Shown here: one piece after another, positions 1 through 7,142 of the stretch | Position numbering within the stretch: the first letter of the stretch is position 1 | Layout of the letters: each line of letters starts with the position of its first letter | From: Nitrososphaerales archaeon TH526 | GTDB lineage: Archaea > Thermoproteota > Nitrososphaeria > Nitrososphaerales > Nitrososphaeraceae | Length of the DNA stretch: 9,479 nucleotides | Direction of reading: 5' to 3' | NCBI GenBank assembly: GCA_014523665.1 | Contig: JAATVR010000588.1 | Span: 1 to 9,479 of the forward strand | Position numbers and translations under genes: made by a program | Notes under the pieces: model-generated | What the model was told of the DNA's origin: nothing | The model's database searches: none | The model's input: the letters and a program-made list of their open reading frames with translations, nothing else

Positions 1-338
1 TGATGTAATATGCTTACAATTCTATTTGCAATGTTGTCATCAATATTAGTGGTGATATTAGGAAATGACACTGAAGCGATTTGAAAGTCTGAGGTATCTC
101 CGAGATTGGCAGTTGTTATAGTCACAACAAATGATTCTCCTAAATGCAAATGTAAAATCCCTCTGTCAGATAACGATGAAATATTTGTATTGACATTGAT
201 AATCTTTGGTAATGCTTGTGAAACCTGTCTTGTAGACAGATAATAATGTGGAAAGAGATACAATGAAAAGGTAAAAAATACTGCCAATAAAACTGGGATT
301 ATTACTATCAGAATGATGGTAGACATTTTCGTGTTCAT
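1..338 (-). CDS. Membrane-anchored extracytoplasmic protein, 5' part (runs off window)
   Basis: Reading the minus strand from the ATG at 338 gives an open frame of 112 codons with no stop before the window edge, so the C-terminus is missing. It starts MNTKMSTIILIVIIPVLLAV and continues as one hydrophobic segment (about residues 6-30), a typical signal anchor. A presumed extracytoplasmic part follows, with several N-x-S/T sequons and a beta-rich stretch (LHLGESFVVTITTANLGD) that resembles the start of an Ig-like or CARDB/S-layer-type domain. That resemblance is by eye only. Frame use is protein-like throughout, whereas a same-strand reading in another frame (166-369) is a shadow. A TATA-like box lies 35-45 nt upstream. 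It is downstream of and co-oriented with the glycoside hydrolase, 203 bp away, so probably a separate transcript. Specific function unknown. Confidence 0.7.
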   Translation of the reverse strand, partial: MNTKMSTIILIVIIPVLLAVFFTFSLYLFPHYYLSTRQVSQALPKIINVNTNISSLSDRGILHLHLGESFVVTITTANLGDTSDFQIASVSFPNITTNIDDNIANRIVSILH

Positions 339-372
339 GTAAAAGTTTTTGAAGAATAGGTATTACCATGAG

Positions 373-383
373 TAAATATAAAC
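373..383 (-). promoter_or_regulatory. TATA-like box for the 1-338 gene
   Basis: On the minus strand this reads TTTATATTTAC. Its centre is about 40 nt upstream of the ATG at 338. With the usual archaeal TATA-to-start distance of about 25 nt, this predicts a short leader of roughly 10-15 nt. The rest of the 339-541 gap shows only a small tandem repeat and no convincing gene. Confidence 0.4.
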
Positions 384-445
384 TAATTTAGGAACTCTTT
401 CATTTCAATAATTTCTCACTCCTAGAGAGGAAATAGCGGGTGCTG

Positions 446-461
446 CATCGTTACATCGTTA
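446..461. repeat. 8-bp tandem duplication (CATCGTTA x2)
   Basis: Two perfect adjacent copies of CATCGTTA, followed by a degenerate third (CATACATA). They lie in the gap between the glycoside hydrolase stop and the next gene and are flanked by TGCTGC runs. Could be a protein-binding direct repeat or simple replication slippage. Nothing else shows a role. Confidence 0.45.
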
Positions 462-541
462 CATACATATGCTGCTGCTAAGCCTTTTCACGAATCGTTT
501 TAAACATGACTTGAGATTTCATTCTGTCAAGCCACAGCTAT

Positions 542-2227
542 TTATTTATTGTTCAAATTTGTCATCCAAGGATAAATTATGTGTGATCCATCTTCAGTAA
601 ATATTCCGAACTTGTTCTGAGCCGCAGCTATTGCAGAATCAGATATTATCCCATCTTCGCTTTGGGATAATGATTCCTTAACGATCAATTCGAGTGCTTC
701 CGCACCTTTAGTTTTTTGCCTGATAAGGTCGGAATCTTTACGATGTTGATCCTCAAAGTCTATCCTAAATAATCCAAACTTACCTTCGGGCTTATAATTA
801 TCAAGCCATTCATAGTTATCCACCAAAGACCAATATAGATATCCTATAATATGAGCACCATCGGCTATTGCTCTTCTAACCTGCTGGAGATGTGATACAA
901 TGAATGGTGCACGATGCCCATCATGTTTATCAGCGATACCATTTTCAGTTATGAAAATCGGTATATTATTCCATTGATTTTCAATTCGCATAATCACGTT
1001 ATACAATCCTTTAGGATAGATTTCCCATCCGAGAGTATTTAGTACATTGTGAGGTTGTTTGTTTGCTATGCTTAGATCATTTATAGGAACTCCTCCCACA
1101 AACTTTGCTGAGGATGAAGAAACGATCTTATTAGAGTAAACATAGACCCTGCGATAATAATCAAGACCAATGAAATCAGCTTTGTTTTTCCAGTCCTCGT
1201 GCACAATAAATTCTTCGCTATTCCTATTACTTCTTTGAAGTGTGTTCAGATAGTTAAGATCTTCCTCACCATTAATGACAGCGTTAATAAAGTAGTCATT
1301 TGCGAAATAACTAAAATTCTTAGCAGCCTCAATATTATCTTTCACTGTTATACCGAATATCTTACTCTGCTCAGCTGGAACGACCTCCATCACTAGATGA
1401 GTAAAACCAACTTTTTTTGTAAAACCATCTCTATCTGCGTCGATATTGTCAAGGGCAGTGATCTTGTTATATGCTTGAACATGTGCTTCGATGAGATTGT
1501 GCAATACAGTTCTTGCTTTTTTCCCTTTGAGGAAAAAACCAGGTGGCCATAATCCCGAGATATAGCCACCTCCAATTATTGTGGCTACAGGTTCACCTAT
1601 TGTGATCCAATAATCAACTAGATCTCTAAATTCTAAAACTATTCGTTCTACATATCTGATGAACCTTTCGACAGTTTCATGATTTTCCCAGCCTCTAAGA
1701 GAATGCCAATAAGGATCGGATGGCAACGGATCTGCGAGTGGAAGGTCCTTTAGTGGATGTGGTAGCAAATTTTGACCCATTCTTCTTAAAAATTCCTGAG
1801 GGGGGGTTAGGACCCATAGAGGGAGTGTTGCATGATTTAGTGAAACCACTGGCATTAGATTTCTTTCCCGCATGGCGACCAACATCCCTTTATAATGATC
1901 GATAGCTACCTGATCCCAATGATCTTTCTCAGGTTCGATACGTGCCCACTCTATGCTCATTCTAAAAGCATTTAGTCCTAAACTTCTAGCAAGGTCGAAA
2001 TCTCTCTTATAATATTTAGCGTCCCAGAATTTAGCGGCGTCACCTGCCGGTTGTAAATCAACTTGAGTACCTCCTTTGTAAAATATGCTTGGTTTTGTGA
2101 TGGTGGAGATTCTCTTGCTAATTTGTTGTGATCGTGTAAAAAAATCCCAGTCATTATTTATGATGTCCCCTTCCACTTGATAAGAAGAAGTTGATACACC
2201 CCATAAAAAAGTTTTAGATGCATTCAT
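542..2227 (-). CDS. Family 1 glycoside hydrolase (beta-glycosidase, archaeal LacS-like)
   Basis: 561 residues, ATG start, TAA stop; a (beta/alpha)8 retaining glycosidase expected to cleave beta-linked glucosides or galactosides. There is no signal peptide, so it is cytoplasmic. Visible GH1 marks: Q17 in SYQVEG, FRMSIEWARIEP (88-99), N131-H132, acid/base E212, the SGLWPPGFF loop (224-232) as in archaeal LacS enzymes, nucleophile E428 in FITENG, and YWSLVDNYEW (465-474). Two usually conserved Asn are changed: the acid/base motif is T-I-GEP (G211 instead of N) and the usual NYY is DYY (D356). Both catalytic glutamates remain, so it is probably active, but sugar 2-OH recognition or specificity may differ. 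A roughly 30-residue insertion rich in Pro/Leu (141-170) and a C-terminal extension of about 60 residues follow the long archaeal form. It is monocistronic, with a TATA-like box close upstream. The substrate cannot be deduced. Confidence 0.93.
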   Translation of the reverse strand: MNASKTFLWGVSTSSYQVEGDIINNDWDFFTRSQQISKRISTITKPSIFYKGGTQVDLQPAGDAAKFWDAKYYKRDFDLARSLGLNAFRMSIEWARIEPEKDHWDQVAIDHYKGMLVAMRERNLMPVVSLNHATLPLWVLTPPQEFLRRMGQNLLPHPLKDLPLADPLPSDPYWHSLRGWENHETVERFIRYVERIVLEFRDLVDYWITIGEPVATIIGGGYISGLWPPGFFLKGKKARTVLHNLIEAHVQAYNKITALDNIDADRDGFTKKVGFTHLVMEVVPAEQSKIFGITVKDNIEAAKNFSYFANDYFINAVINGEEDLNYLNTLQRSNRNSEEFIVHEDWKNKADFIGLDYYRRVYVYSNKIVSSSSAKFVGGVPINDLSIANKQPHNVLNTLGWEIYPKGLYNVIMRIENQWNNIPIFITENGIADKHDGHRAPFIVSHLQQVRRAIADGAHIIGYLYWSLVDNYEWLDNYKPEGKFGLFRIDFEDQHRKDSDLIRQKTKGAEALELIVKESLSQSEDGIISDSAIAAAQNKFGIFTEDGSHIIYPWMTNLNNK

Positions 2228-2261
2228 TGCGCTTTGATCTGTTAATCAATACCTCTAGCTT

Positions 2262-2270
2262 TAATATTTA
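2262..2270 (-). promoter_or_regulatory. TATA-like box for the glycoside hydrolase
   Basis: Minus-strand TAAATATTAA, centre about 39 nt before the ATG at 2227. This predicts a transcription start near 2240 and a leader of about 13 nt. It is the only strong AT box at suitable distance. Confidence 0.45.
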
Positions 2271-2448
2271 TGGAAGCCCCCTACTAATTATAGTCATAAA
2301 CCATAATCGAATCCATCGAGTGTTTCTTAAAACCTATTGGCATTTGAACATTTGAGATTGGATAAACATTTAATGTATTTCAGATGGAAGGATCAAAGAA
2401 TTCACCTTGAAACATGCCTTCAAGTGGGAAGAATATACCGATTAGGCT

Positions 2449-2468
2449 TGCTGGCCGGAAGGCCAGTG
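2449..2468. other. GC-rich hairpin with GGAA tetraloop
   Basis: CTGGCC (2451-2456) pairs with GGCCAG (2461-2466) around GGAA, extended by two G-T wobbles. GGAA is a GNRA tetraloop. A second 6-bp stem, CTTGAA/TTCAAG (2406-2411 with 2419-2424), lies just upstream. The GC-rich stem stands out in AT-rich intergenic DNA. No known RNA family was recognised. Confidence 0.4.
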
Positions 2469-2726
2469 CTTCAATGCAGAAGTCACTATCACACCACTTT
2501 ATTAGGTAAATATTTGACTACTATCGATTCCATTTAATGATGATGAAGTGGGCCGTAACTTGTCATTATTTTTTCTACCAAGTCTCCCACTGAATTTAGC
2601 GATTGAACAAAAATACAGATATGTATAAGCTAATAAACACATAGTCTGCAGGAAAGGCTTAGTATTACTCTTCACTGCTTCTATAATAATTCCCTCCGAC
2701 TAGGTCGAATACTTTTAATACTAACA

Positions 2727-2745
2727 ATGATATGGTCTATATCAT
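2727..2745. promoter_or_regulatory. Inverted repeat, candidate operator for the metal importer
   Basis: Perfect 7-bp arms ATGATAT and ATATCAT separated by GGTCT. It sits about 20-30 nt after a TTTTAATAC box (2713-2721), which is where a transcript from that box would start, as expected for a repressor site. It lies about 170 bp before the binding-protein gene. The T7 run at 2762-2768 also allows a reading as a terminator/attenuator hairpin, but the stem is AT-rich and 16 nt from the T-run. Confidence 0.4.
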
Positions 2746-2882
2746 ACTTCCAAATACCTTATTTTTTTGTATTATTCAATAATTTATCAAGGCCAATCGG
2801 AATCAGATCAACCTTATCGACGTCGACCGAAAATAAGACTGATTAGAAAAAGAATATGATAGAATAAGATATTCGAACAAAG

Positions 2883-2891
2883 TTTTAATAC
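2883..2891 (+). promoter_or_regulatory. TATA-like box for the metal importer operon
   Basis: TTTTAATAC, centred about 27 nt before the TTG at 2914, places transcription start at or next to that codon (leaderless). The same nonamer occurs at 2713-2721 as a possible second, distal promoter. The spacing supports choosing TTG 2914 over the ATG at 2959. Confidence 0.45.
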
Positions 2892-2913
2892 CACATCCTC
2901 GTTTCCTCCCTCA

Positions 2914-4020
2914 TTGATTTATCTTAAATCTGCAATACAACTTCTGTTTATTAGTAGTATGTTTGTGGATTTGATTTTCATTACCTCATCCGGTATGCAA
3001 AAAGTGACCGCTATTACTAATACAACTACTATTACCATGAACGTCACAAGTGGTAAAAATCAGTCTGGAGGAGCAACAGCTGTCTCAAATAACACCGAAG
3101 TAACAAACGCACCTCTAGCAAAGAAATTGAATGTAGTCACCTCGGTTTCTCCGATAACCAATATAGTGAAAAATGTGGGAGGAGATAAGATAGTATTGAC
3201 TGGGCTAGTTCCAGAAGGTGTTAATTCACATACATTTGAGCTCGTGCCATCAGATGTTGTTAAAGTAAATGACGCAGATCTTGTAGTTATTGATGGACTG
3301 GGCTTAGAAAGCGATGTAGAAAAGCTAGTTGACGAGACTTATAATACAAAACCAAATCTTCAAATCTTGAAATTAGGAGACAACACTATTACTCCTGATC
3401 AATACATATTTGATTTTAGCTTTCCTAAGGAAGCAGGTGATCCCAACCCACATCTATGGCTAAACGTGGCCTACGCCACGAAATTCGCCAATCTTACCCG
3501 AGACAAGCTAATGGAGGTTGATCTTGCAAATGCAGATTACTATAGAGAAAATACTGATCGATACATCACAAAGCTGAAACAACTTGATGAAGGGATAATG
3601 CAGGCTGTGCAGTCGGTACCAGAACAAAATCGAAAACTTCTCACATACCATGATTCGTGGGCTTACTTTGCGCCTAGATATGGGATGGTTGTCATAGGAG
3701 CAGTTCAACCTTCAGACTTTGGTCAACCTACACCGAGAGACGTAGCTAATTTAATCAGTCAAATTAAAGCAGAAAATGTACCTGCGATATTTGGTTCTGA
3801 GGTATTTCCGACTGAGATAATCGATCAGATAGCTAAGGAGGCAAATGTAAAGATTGTTAGTACGCTTAGCGATGATGACTTGCCAGGTGATGCAGGAGAT
3901 CCTCAAAATTCCTACGTTGGGATGATGTTGGAGAATATGAGGAATATGATAGTACCACTAGGAGGTAATGTAAGTGCACTATCAAATGTCACTCCCGAGG
4001 ACACTAGTGTATCCTCCTAA
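2914..4020 (+). CDS. znuA: Metal ABC transporter solute-binding protein (TroA/ZnuA family, probably zinc)
   Basis: 368 residues. It captures a divalent metal outside the membrane and delivers it to the downstream permease. The start is TTG, chosen because no ATG/GTG lies in frame back to the stop at 2860, the TATA box fits, and the signal anchor then carries K5 before a hydrophobic core (7-24). The alternative is ATG 2959. A Thr/Ser/Asn-rich linker with N-x-S/T sequons (about 34-66) leads to the cluster-A-I domain from about 71 (LNVVTSVSPI). Likely metal ligands: H106 (NSHTFEL), H180 (NPHLWL), H246 (YHDSWAYF) and an Asp in SDDD (319-322). His rather than Glu at the 246 position matches ZnuA/TroA zinc-type members and not PsaA manganese-type ones. 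There is no histidine-rich loop. The protein has no cysteine, so no lipobox, and must be held by its uncleaved anchor or the cell envelope. First gene of the operon; 2 nt before the ATPase gene. Confidence 0.9.
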   Translation: MIYLKSAIQLLFISSMFVDLIFITSSGMQKVTAITNTTTITMNVTSGKNQSGGATAVSNNTEVTNAPLAKKLNVVTSVSPITNIVKNVGGDKIVLTGLVPEGVNSHTFELVPSDVVKVNDADLVVIDGLGLESDVEKLVDETYNTKPNLQILKLGDNTITPDQYIFDFSFPKEAGDPNPHLWLNVAYATKFANLTRDKLMEVDLANADYYRENTDRYITKLKQLDEGIMQAVQSVPEQNRKLLTYHDSWAYFAPRYGMVVIGAVQPSDFGQPTPRDVANLISQIKAENVPAIFGSEVFPTEIIDQIAKEANVKIVSTLSDDDLPGDAGDPQNSYVGMMLENMRNMIVPLGGNVSALSNVTPEDTSVSS

Positions 4021-4022
4021 AC

Positions 4023-4817
<795 letters not shown>

Positions 4818-4905
4818 TATTACTCCAATAGCGATAATGATAATGTTTACTTTTCGATTCTTACTGAACGGATGCCTTCTCTATCATCCAGGATGCAAAT
4901 AAAAA

Positions 4906-4989
4906 ATGATGATGAAGAATTTGAATCAACAAGATGGGAAGGAAAAAGTGGATAGAAAAATGACTAGAAGTAGAGAATCGATAATTTGA
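4906..4989 (+). CDS. Possible 27-codon upstream ORF overlapping the permease start
   Basis: ATG-ATG-ATG at 4906 opens a 27-codon frame rich in Lys/Arg (for example VDRKMTRSRESII). It stops with TGA at 4987-4989, overlapping the proposed TTG start (4986-4988) of the permease. It could be a leader peptide that feeds ribosomes to the TTG by termination-reinitiation. It could also be the true basic N-terminus of the permease, split from it by a one-base frameshift: the joined sequence would be a basic stretch followed by a hydrophobic one, fitting positive-inside topology. It could also be chance. No homology is recognised. Confidence 0.3.
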   Translation: MMMKNLNQQDGKEKVDRKMTRSRESII

Positions 4990-5960
4990 TTCTATTATTA
5001 TTATTATTATTGTCGTTATTGCCAACTCATACAACAGCATTACTATTTCTGGAATCACTTCTTGAACCATTTACTTACGAATTCTTTACGAATGCAATAC
5101 TAGTGTCTATTCTAGTGGGAGGAGTATGCGGATTGATGGGTGTGTACATAGTACTGAGAGGAATGAGTTATATAGGGCATGGGATGTCTCATGCTGTATT
5201 CGGTGGAGCAGTCGTTAGCTATATTGCCGGTTTTAATTTCTATCTGGGGGCTGCAGTCTGGGGTTTTGTATCTGCATACCTTATCAATGAGATAACCAGA
5301 AGAAATAAGATAAAGGCAGATGCAGCAATAGGAGTAGTTACAACTGCAGGGTTTGCAATTGGTGTACTACTAATTAGCACGACGAGAAGCTATACTAGGA
5401 ACTTTGAAGCACTATTATTTGGCAATATCCTTGGAATAACAGATCAGGATCTAGCCGTTATCATGTTGGTAACATGTGTAACTGCATTCTTTATTTTTTT
5501 CTACCAGAAAAGGCTACTCTTTACTTTGTTCGATAAGGAAACGGCCAAAGTATATGGAATACGAACAGACATGGTCGAATTGTTCTTCTCATTAATTCTT
5601 GCAGCCGTTGTAATAGCATCGATGAGTAGCGTTGGAGTTACCTTGATAGCTGCTGCTATTGTTGCTCCTGCCATTTCTGCTAGAATGCTTACGAATAACT
5701 TTATGAAAATGGTTGTTGCCTCGACTATCATAGGGATTTTGACGGCCTTTCTAGGTATGTACTCTAGTTATTTCCTTGATTCTGCATCAGGTGCTACAAT
5801 AGTATTATTTGGAACTGCCGCGTTCGGTGTGAGTTCACTGTATGCATATATTCGTAAGTTACATCAAACACATTCACATGAAAAATATATCAGACATTCG
5901 CATCCTCATGTTCATGCAGGGGAGCACCTGCATAAACATAGATCGGGAAGAAGTTCATGA
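4986..5960 (+). CDS. znuB: Metal ABC transporter permease (ZnuB/MntB family) with His-rich tail
   Basis: 324 residues, the integral membrane channel of the importer. The ABC-3 family core starts around residue 26 (LEPFTYEFFTNAILVS), includes VYIVLRGMSYIGHGMSHAVFG (53-73) and EALLFGNILGI (141-151), and forms about eight membrane helices up to residue 289, ending TIVLFGTAAFGVSSLYAYI. The start is uncertain: TTG 4986 is the only usual start codon between the stop at 4971 and the TTA/TTG leucine run. It adds a Leu7 hydrophobic segment before the normal family start. Residues 293-318 contain ten histidines (SHPHVHAGEHLHKHR), a probable cytoplasmic metal-binding tail that favours zinc. The 168-bp gap from the ATPase gene is wide for an operon and holds a small overlapping ORF. 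Transcription ends against the convergent thioredoxin gene. Confidence 0.9.
   Translation: MILLLLLLLSLLPTHTTALLFLESLLEPFTYEFFTNAILVSILVGGVCGLMGVYIVLRGMSYIGHGMSHAVFGGAVVSYIAGFNFYLGAAVWGFVSAYLINEITRRNKIKADAAIGVVTTAGFAIGVLLISTTRSYTRNFEALLFGNILGITDQDLAVIMLVTCVTAFFIFFYQKRLLFTLFDKETAKVYGIRTDMVELFFSLILAAVVIASMSSVGVTLIAAAIVAPAISARMLTNNFMKMVVASTIIGILTAFLGMYSSYFLDSASGATIVLFGTAAFGVSSLYAYIRKLHQTHSHEKYIRHSHPHVHAGEHLHKHRSGRSS
4989..5012 (+). repeat. TTA/ATT trinucleotide run encoding poly-leucine
   Basis: Five consecutive TTA codons (4995-5009), flanked by CTA and TTG, encode Leu3-Leu9 of the permease as annotated. A second in-frame triplet microsatellite at the N-terminus of this operon's genes. Confidence 0.85.
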
Positions 5961-5978
5961 ATTGTAGCTATGCAATGA

Positions 5979-6008
5979 AAGGAAAACTAAAGGTAGGTGA
6001 AAAGAAGT
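5979..6008 (-). terminator. Pyrimidine-rich tract after the thioredoxin gene
   Basis: Read on the minus strand, the 20-50 nt after the thioredoxin stop are a T/C-rich tract with several T3-T4 runs (plus strand is aaaagaag...aaaactaaagg). Archaeal termination often uses such U-rich tracts. No stable hairpin is apparent. The plus-strand permease has no comparable signal in the 66-bp gap. Confidence 0.25.
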
Positions 6009-6026
6009 GGGGGGAGACATACATCC

Positions 6027-6545
6027 CTAATATATTCCACTAGTTGAGGAGTTGATGTCACTTGAAGAATTGTTATTGATATGCGTGGAGAGTTTGGACA
6101 TAATATGTGATTTAGAAGCAGCTCCTATAATCCCGTCTACTGCTTTTCCATCCTTAAATATTGCTATCGTAGGAATGCTTTGTATGCCAAAAGTACTTGC
6201 TATCATTGGATTCTCATCTACGTTAAGCTTGCCAAATATTGCTTTTCCAGCCAGTTCCTGAGATAGTTCTGCTATTACAGGAGAGACCATTCTACATGGT
6301 CCACACCATGGGGCCCAGAAATCAACAATTAGTAAAGGATACTTATTAACCATCTCGTTGAAATTCTGATCAGTCAAAGTAATAGGAGCAGTACTTGACA
6401 GATTACCCTCGATGTGATCATCTCTTTTTGTTCGAAGAGAAAATTCATTCATTTTTCGTTGCATAATCCTTTCTAGTTCTTCATCATGTCCACTAGTTCT
6501 GTCATTAATGCTATTACTATAATATCGCATGACCTGAATATTCAC
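6027..6545 (-). CDS. trxA: Thioredoxin with N-terminal extension
   Basis: 172 residues from a GTG at 6545. An ATG at 6530 (residue 6) is an equally possible start, since TATA-like boxes fit either. It is a thiol-disulfide reductant: the thioredoxin fold covers about residues 52-156, with VDFWAPWCGPCRMVSP (74-89) giving the CGPC active site C81/C84, the partner Asp D75, and cis-Pro P125 in QSIPT. The NVDENP segment is typical. C81 and C84 are the only cysteines. Before the fold lie about 50 charged residues including DEELERIMQRKMNEF (21-35), an amphipathic helix common in archaeal thioredoxins. After it comes a Ser/Asn-rich tail of about 16 residues. There is no signal peptide, so it is cytoplasmic. 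It is divergent from a Cys-containing regulator, with which it shares a 119-bp intergenic region. Confidence 0.93.
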   Translation of the reverse strand: MNIQVMRYYSNSINDRTSGHDEELERIMQRKMNEFSLRTKRDDHIEGNLSSTAPITLTDQNFNEMVNKYPLLIVDFWAPWCGPCRMVSPVIAELSQELAGKAIFGKLNVDENPMIASTFGIQSIPTIAIFKDGKAVDGIIGAASKSHIMSKLSTHINNNSSSDINSSTSGIY

Positions 6546-6548
6546 CTA

Positions 6549-6557
6549 TTAAATATA
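6549..6557 (-). promoter_or_regulatory. TATA-like box for thioredoxin
   Basis: Minus-strand TATATTTAA, centre about 23 nt before the ATG at 6530, fits a leaderless message from that ATG. A second AT box (minus ACTTAATAAGT, 6568-6578) would instead serve the GTG at 6545. The two cannot be separated by eye. Confidence 0.35.
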
Positions 6558-6598
6558 GTACAAATCCACTTATTAAGTATTACGTTTTTGCCAAATAT

Positions 6599-6619
6599 GT
6601 ACAAAACCTTTTATTGTAC
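6599..6619. promoter_or_regulatory. GTACAA-N9-TTGTAC inverted repeat, candidate operator
   Basis: Perfect 6-bp arms GTACAA (6599-6604) and TTGTAC (6614-6619) lie between the divergent thioredoxin and regulator genes, upstream of both TATA boxes. An extra GTACAA half-site occurs at 6558-6563, beside the thioredoxin TATA box. The regulator at 6665 is the obvious candidate to bind here; this is inference. Confidence 0.4.
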
Positions 6620-6630
6620 TTTTACTAACG

Positions 6631-6639
6631 GATATATGA
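6631..6639 (+). promoter_or_regulatory. TATA-like box for the winged-helix regulator
   Basis: GATATATGA, centred about 30 nt before the ATG at 6665, predicts a transcript starting at about 6661, nearly leaderless. Confidence 0.4.
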
Positions 6640-6664
6640 ATGTGAATCATAATGATGGAATGGA

Positions 6665-7057
6665 ATGATTAACATGAGGTCAGTTAATCTCTTTATGGAT
6701 ACTGATTGTACATGTAAGAACTTGTTAGAATGCCTTTATAATTTATCGTCTTCAGATTTGGATATATTAGTAGCACTGCTTAGATCTAAAGAGCCTCTTA
6801 CATTAGAAATAATTTCTAAGCAGCTAAAAAAGGACAAAGGAACGATATTTCGATCATTGCAAAAGTTGGTTAGTATCGGTTTTTGTGTGAAAGAAAGTAG
6901 AAATTTAAGAAGTGGTGGCCAGTATCATACTTATCGGGCAACGAGTATAGATATAATAGAGAGTGCTACAGAACATAGACTAAAAGAAATTCAAAAATCG
7001 TTATCCAGGCTAATAAAGAGATTTAGGGAAGACATCCAACAAATGATCGAACAATAG
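6665..7057 (+). CDS. Small winged-helix transcriptional regulator with N-terminal Cys cluster (TrmB/ArsR-like)
   Basis: 130 residues. The winged helix-turn-helix covers about 28-92: SSSDLDILVALL (helix 1), PLTLEIISKQL (helix 2), KGTIFRSLQKLVSIG (recognition helix), then a wing with RSGGQYHTYR. The last 30 residues are a charged amphipathic helix, probably a dimerising coiled coil. Cysteines C15, C17 and C23 form a C-x-C-x5-C cluster just before the fold, and C74 lies at the end of the recognition helix, so these four could bind a metal or sense redox state. The arrangement recalls small archaeal TrmB/ArsR-type regulators with a similar Cys-rich head, by eye only. It starts at ATG 6665; ATG 6674 is possible. 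It is divergent from thioredoxin across GTACAA half-sites and monocistronic. Effector unknown. Confidence 0.82.
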   Translation: MINMRSVNLFMDTDCTCKNLLECLYNLSSSDLDILVALLRSKEPLTLEIISKQLKKDKGTIFRSLQKLVSIGFCVKESRNLRSGGQYHTYRATSIDIIESATEHRLKEIQKSLSRLIKRFREDIQQMIEQ

Positions 7058-7142
7058 GCTGGGCGAAATTTAGACATTTTTAATGGATGAATTTAAGTGT
7101 AGCATTATAACTTCCCGTTGATACATACCTTGGATCGGACAA

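Larger units (their letters stand above)
2228..2913. other. 686-bp divergent intergenic region without a convincing gene
   Basis: This separates the minus-strand glycosidase from the plus-strand metal importer. It holds the glycosidase promoter at the left, two adjacent hairpins (2406-2424 and 2449-2468), a 7-bp inverted repeat (2727-2745), T-runs (2762-2768 and near 2568-2573), a 10-bp palindrome TCGACGTCGA (2817-2826), and two TTTTAATAC boxes (2713-2721 and 2883-2891). A 66-codon open frame at 2337-2537 (+) has no recognisable family features or promoter and was not accepted. A structured RNA in the 2400-2470 part cannot be excluded. Confidence 0.6.

Noticed and set aside
166..369. 67-codon minus-strand open frame
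   Set aside because: It overlaps, in another frame on the same strand, the longer open frame from ATG 338, which has a good signal anchor and continues to the window edge.
2337..2537. 66-codon plus-strand open frame in the intergenic region
   Set aside because: No recognisable domain, no promoter at fitting distance, and it contains a hairpin that suggests non-coding structure.
2537..2593. C/D-box sRNA-like pair (ATGATGA ... CTGA)
   Set aside because: Internal D' and C' boxes are missing and no flanking terminal stem was found.
5501..5731. 76-codon minus-strand open frame opposite the permease
   Set aside because: Shadow of the permease coding frame, with no family features.
6052..6261. 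69-codon plus-strand open frame opposite thioredoxin
   Set aside because: Shadow of the thioredoxin gene, whose CGPC and cis-Pro motifs are unambiguous.
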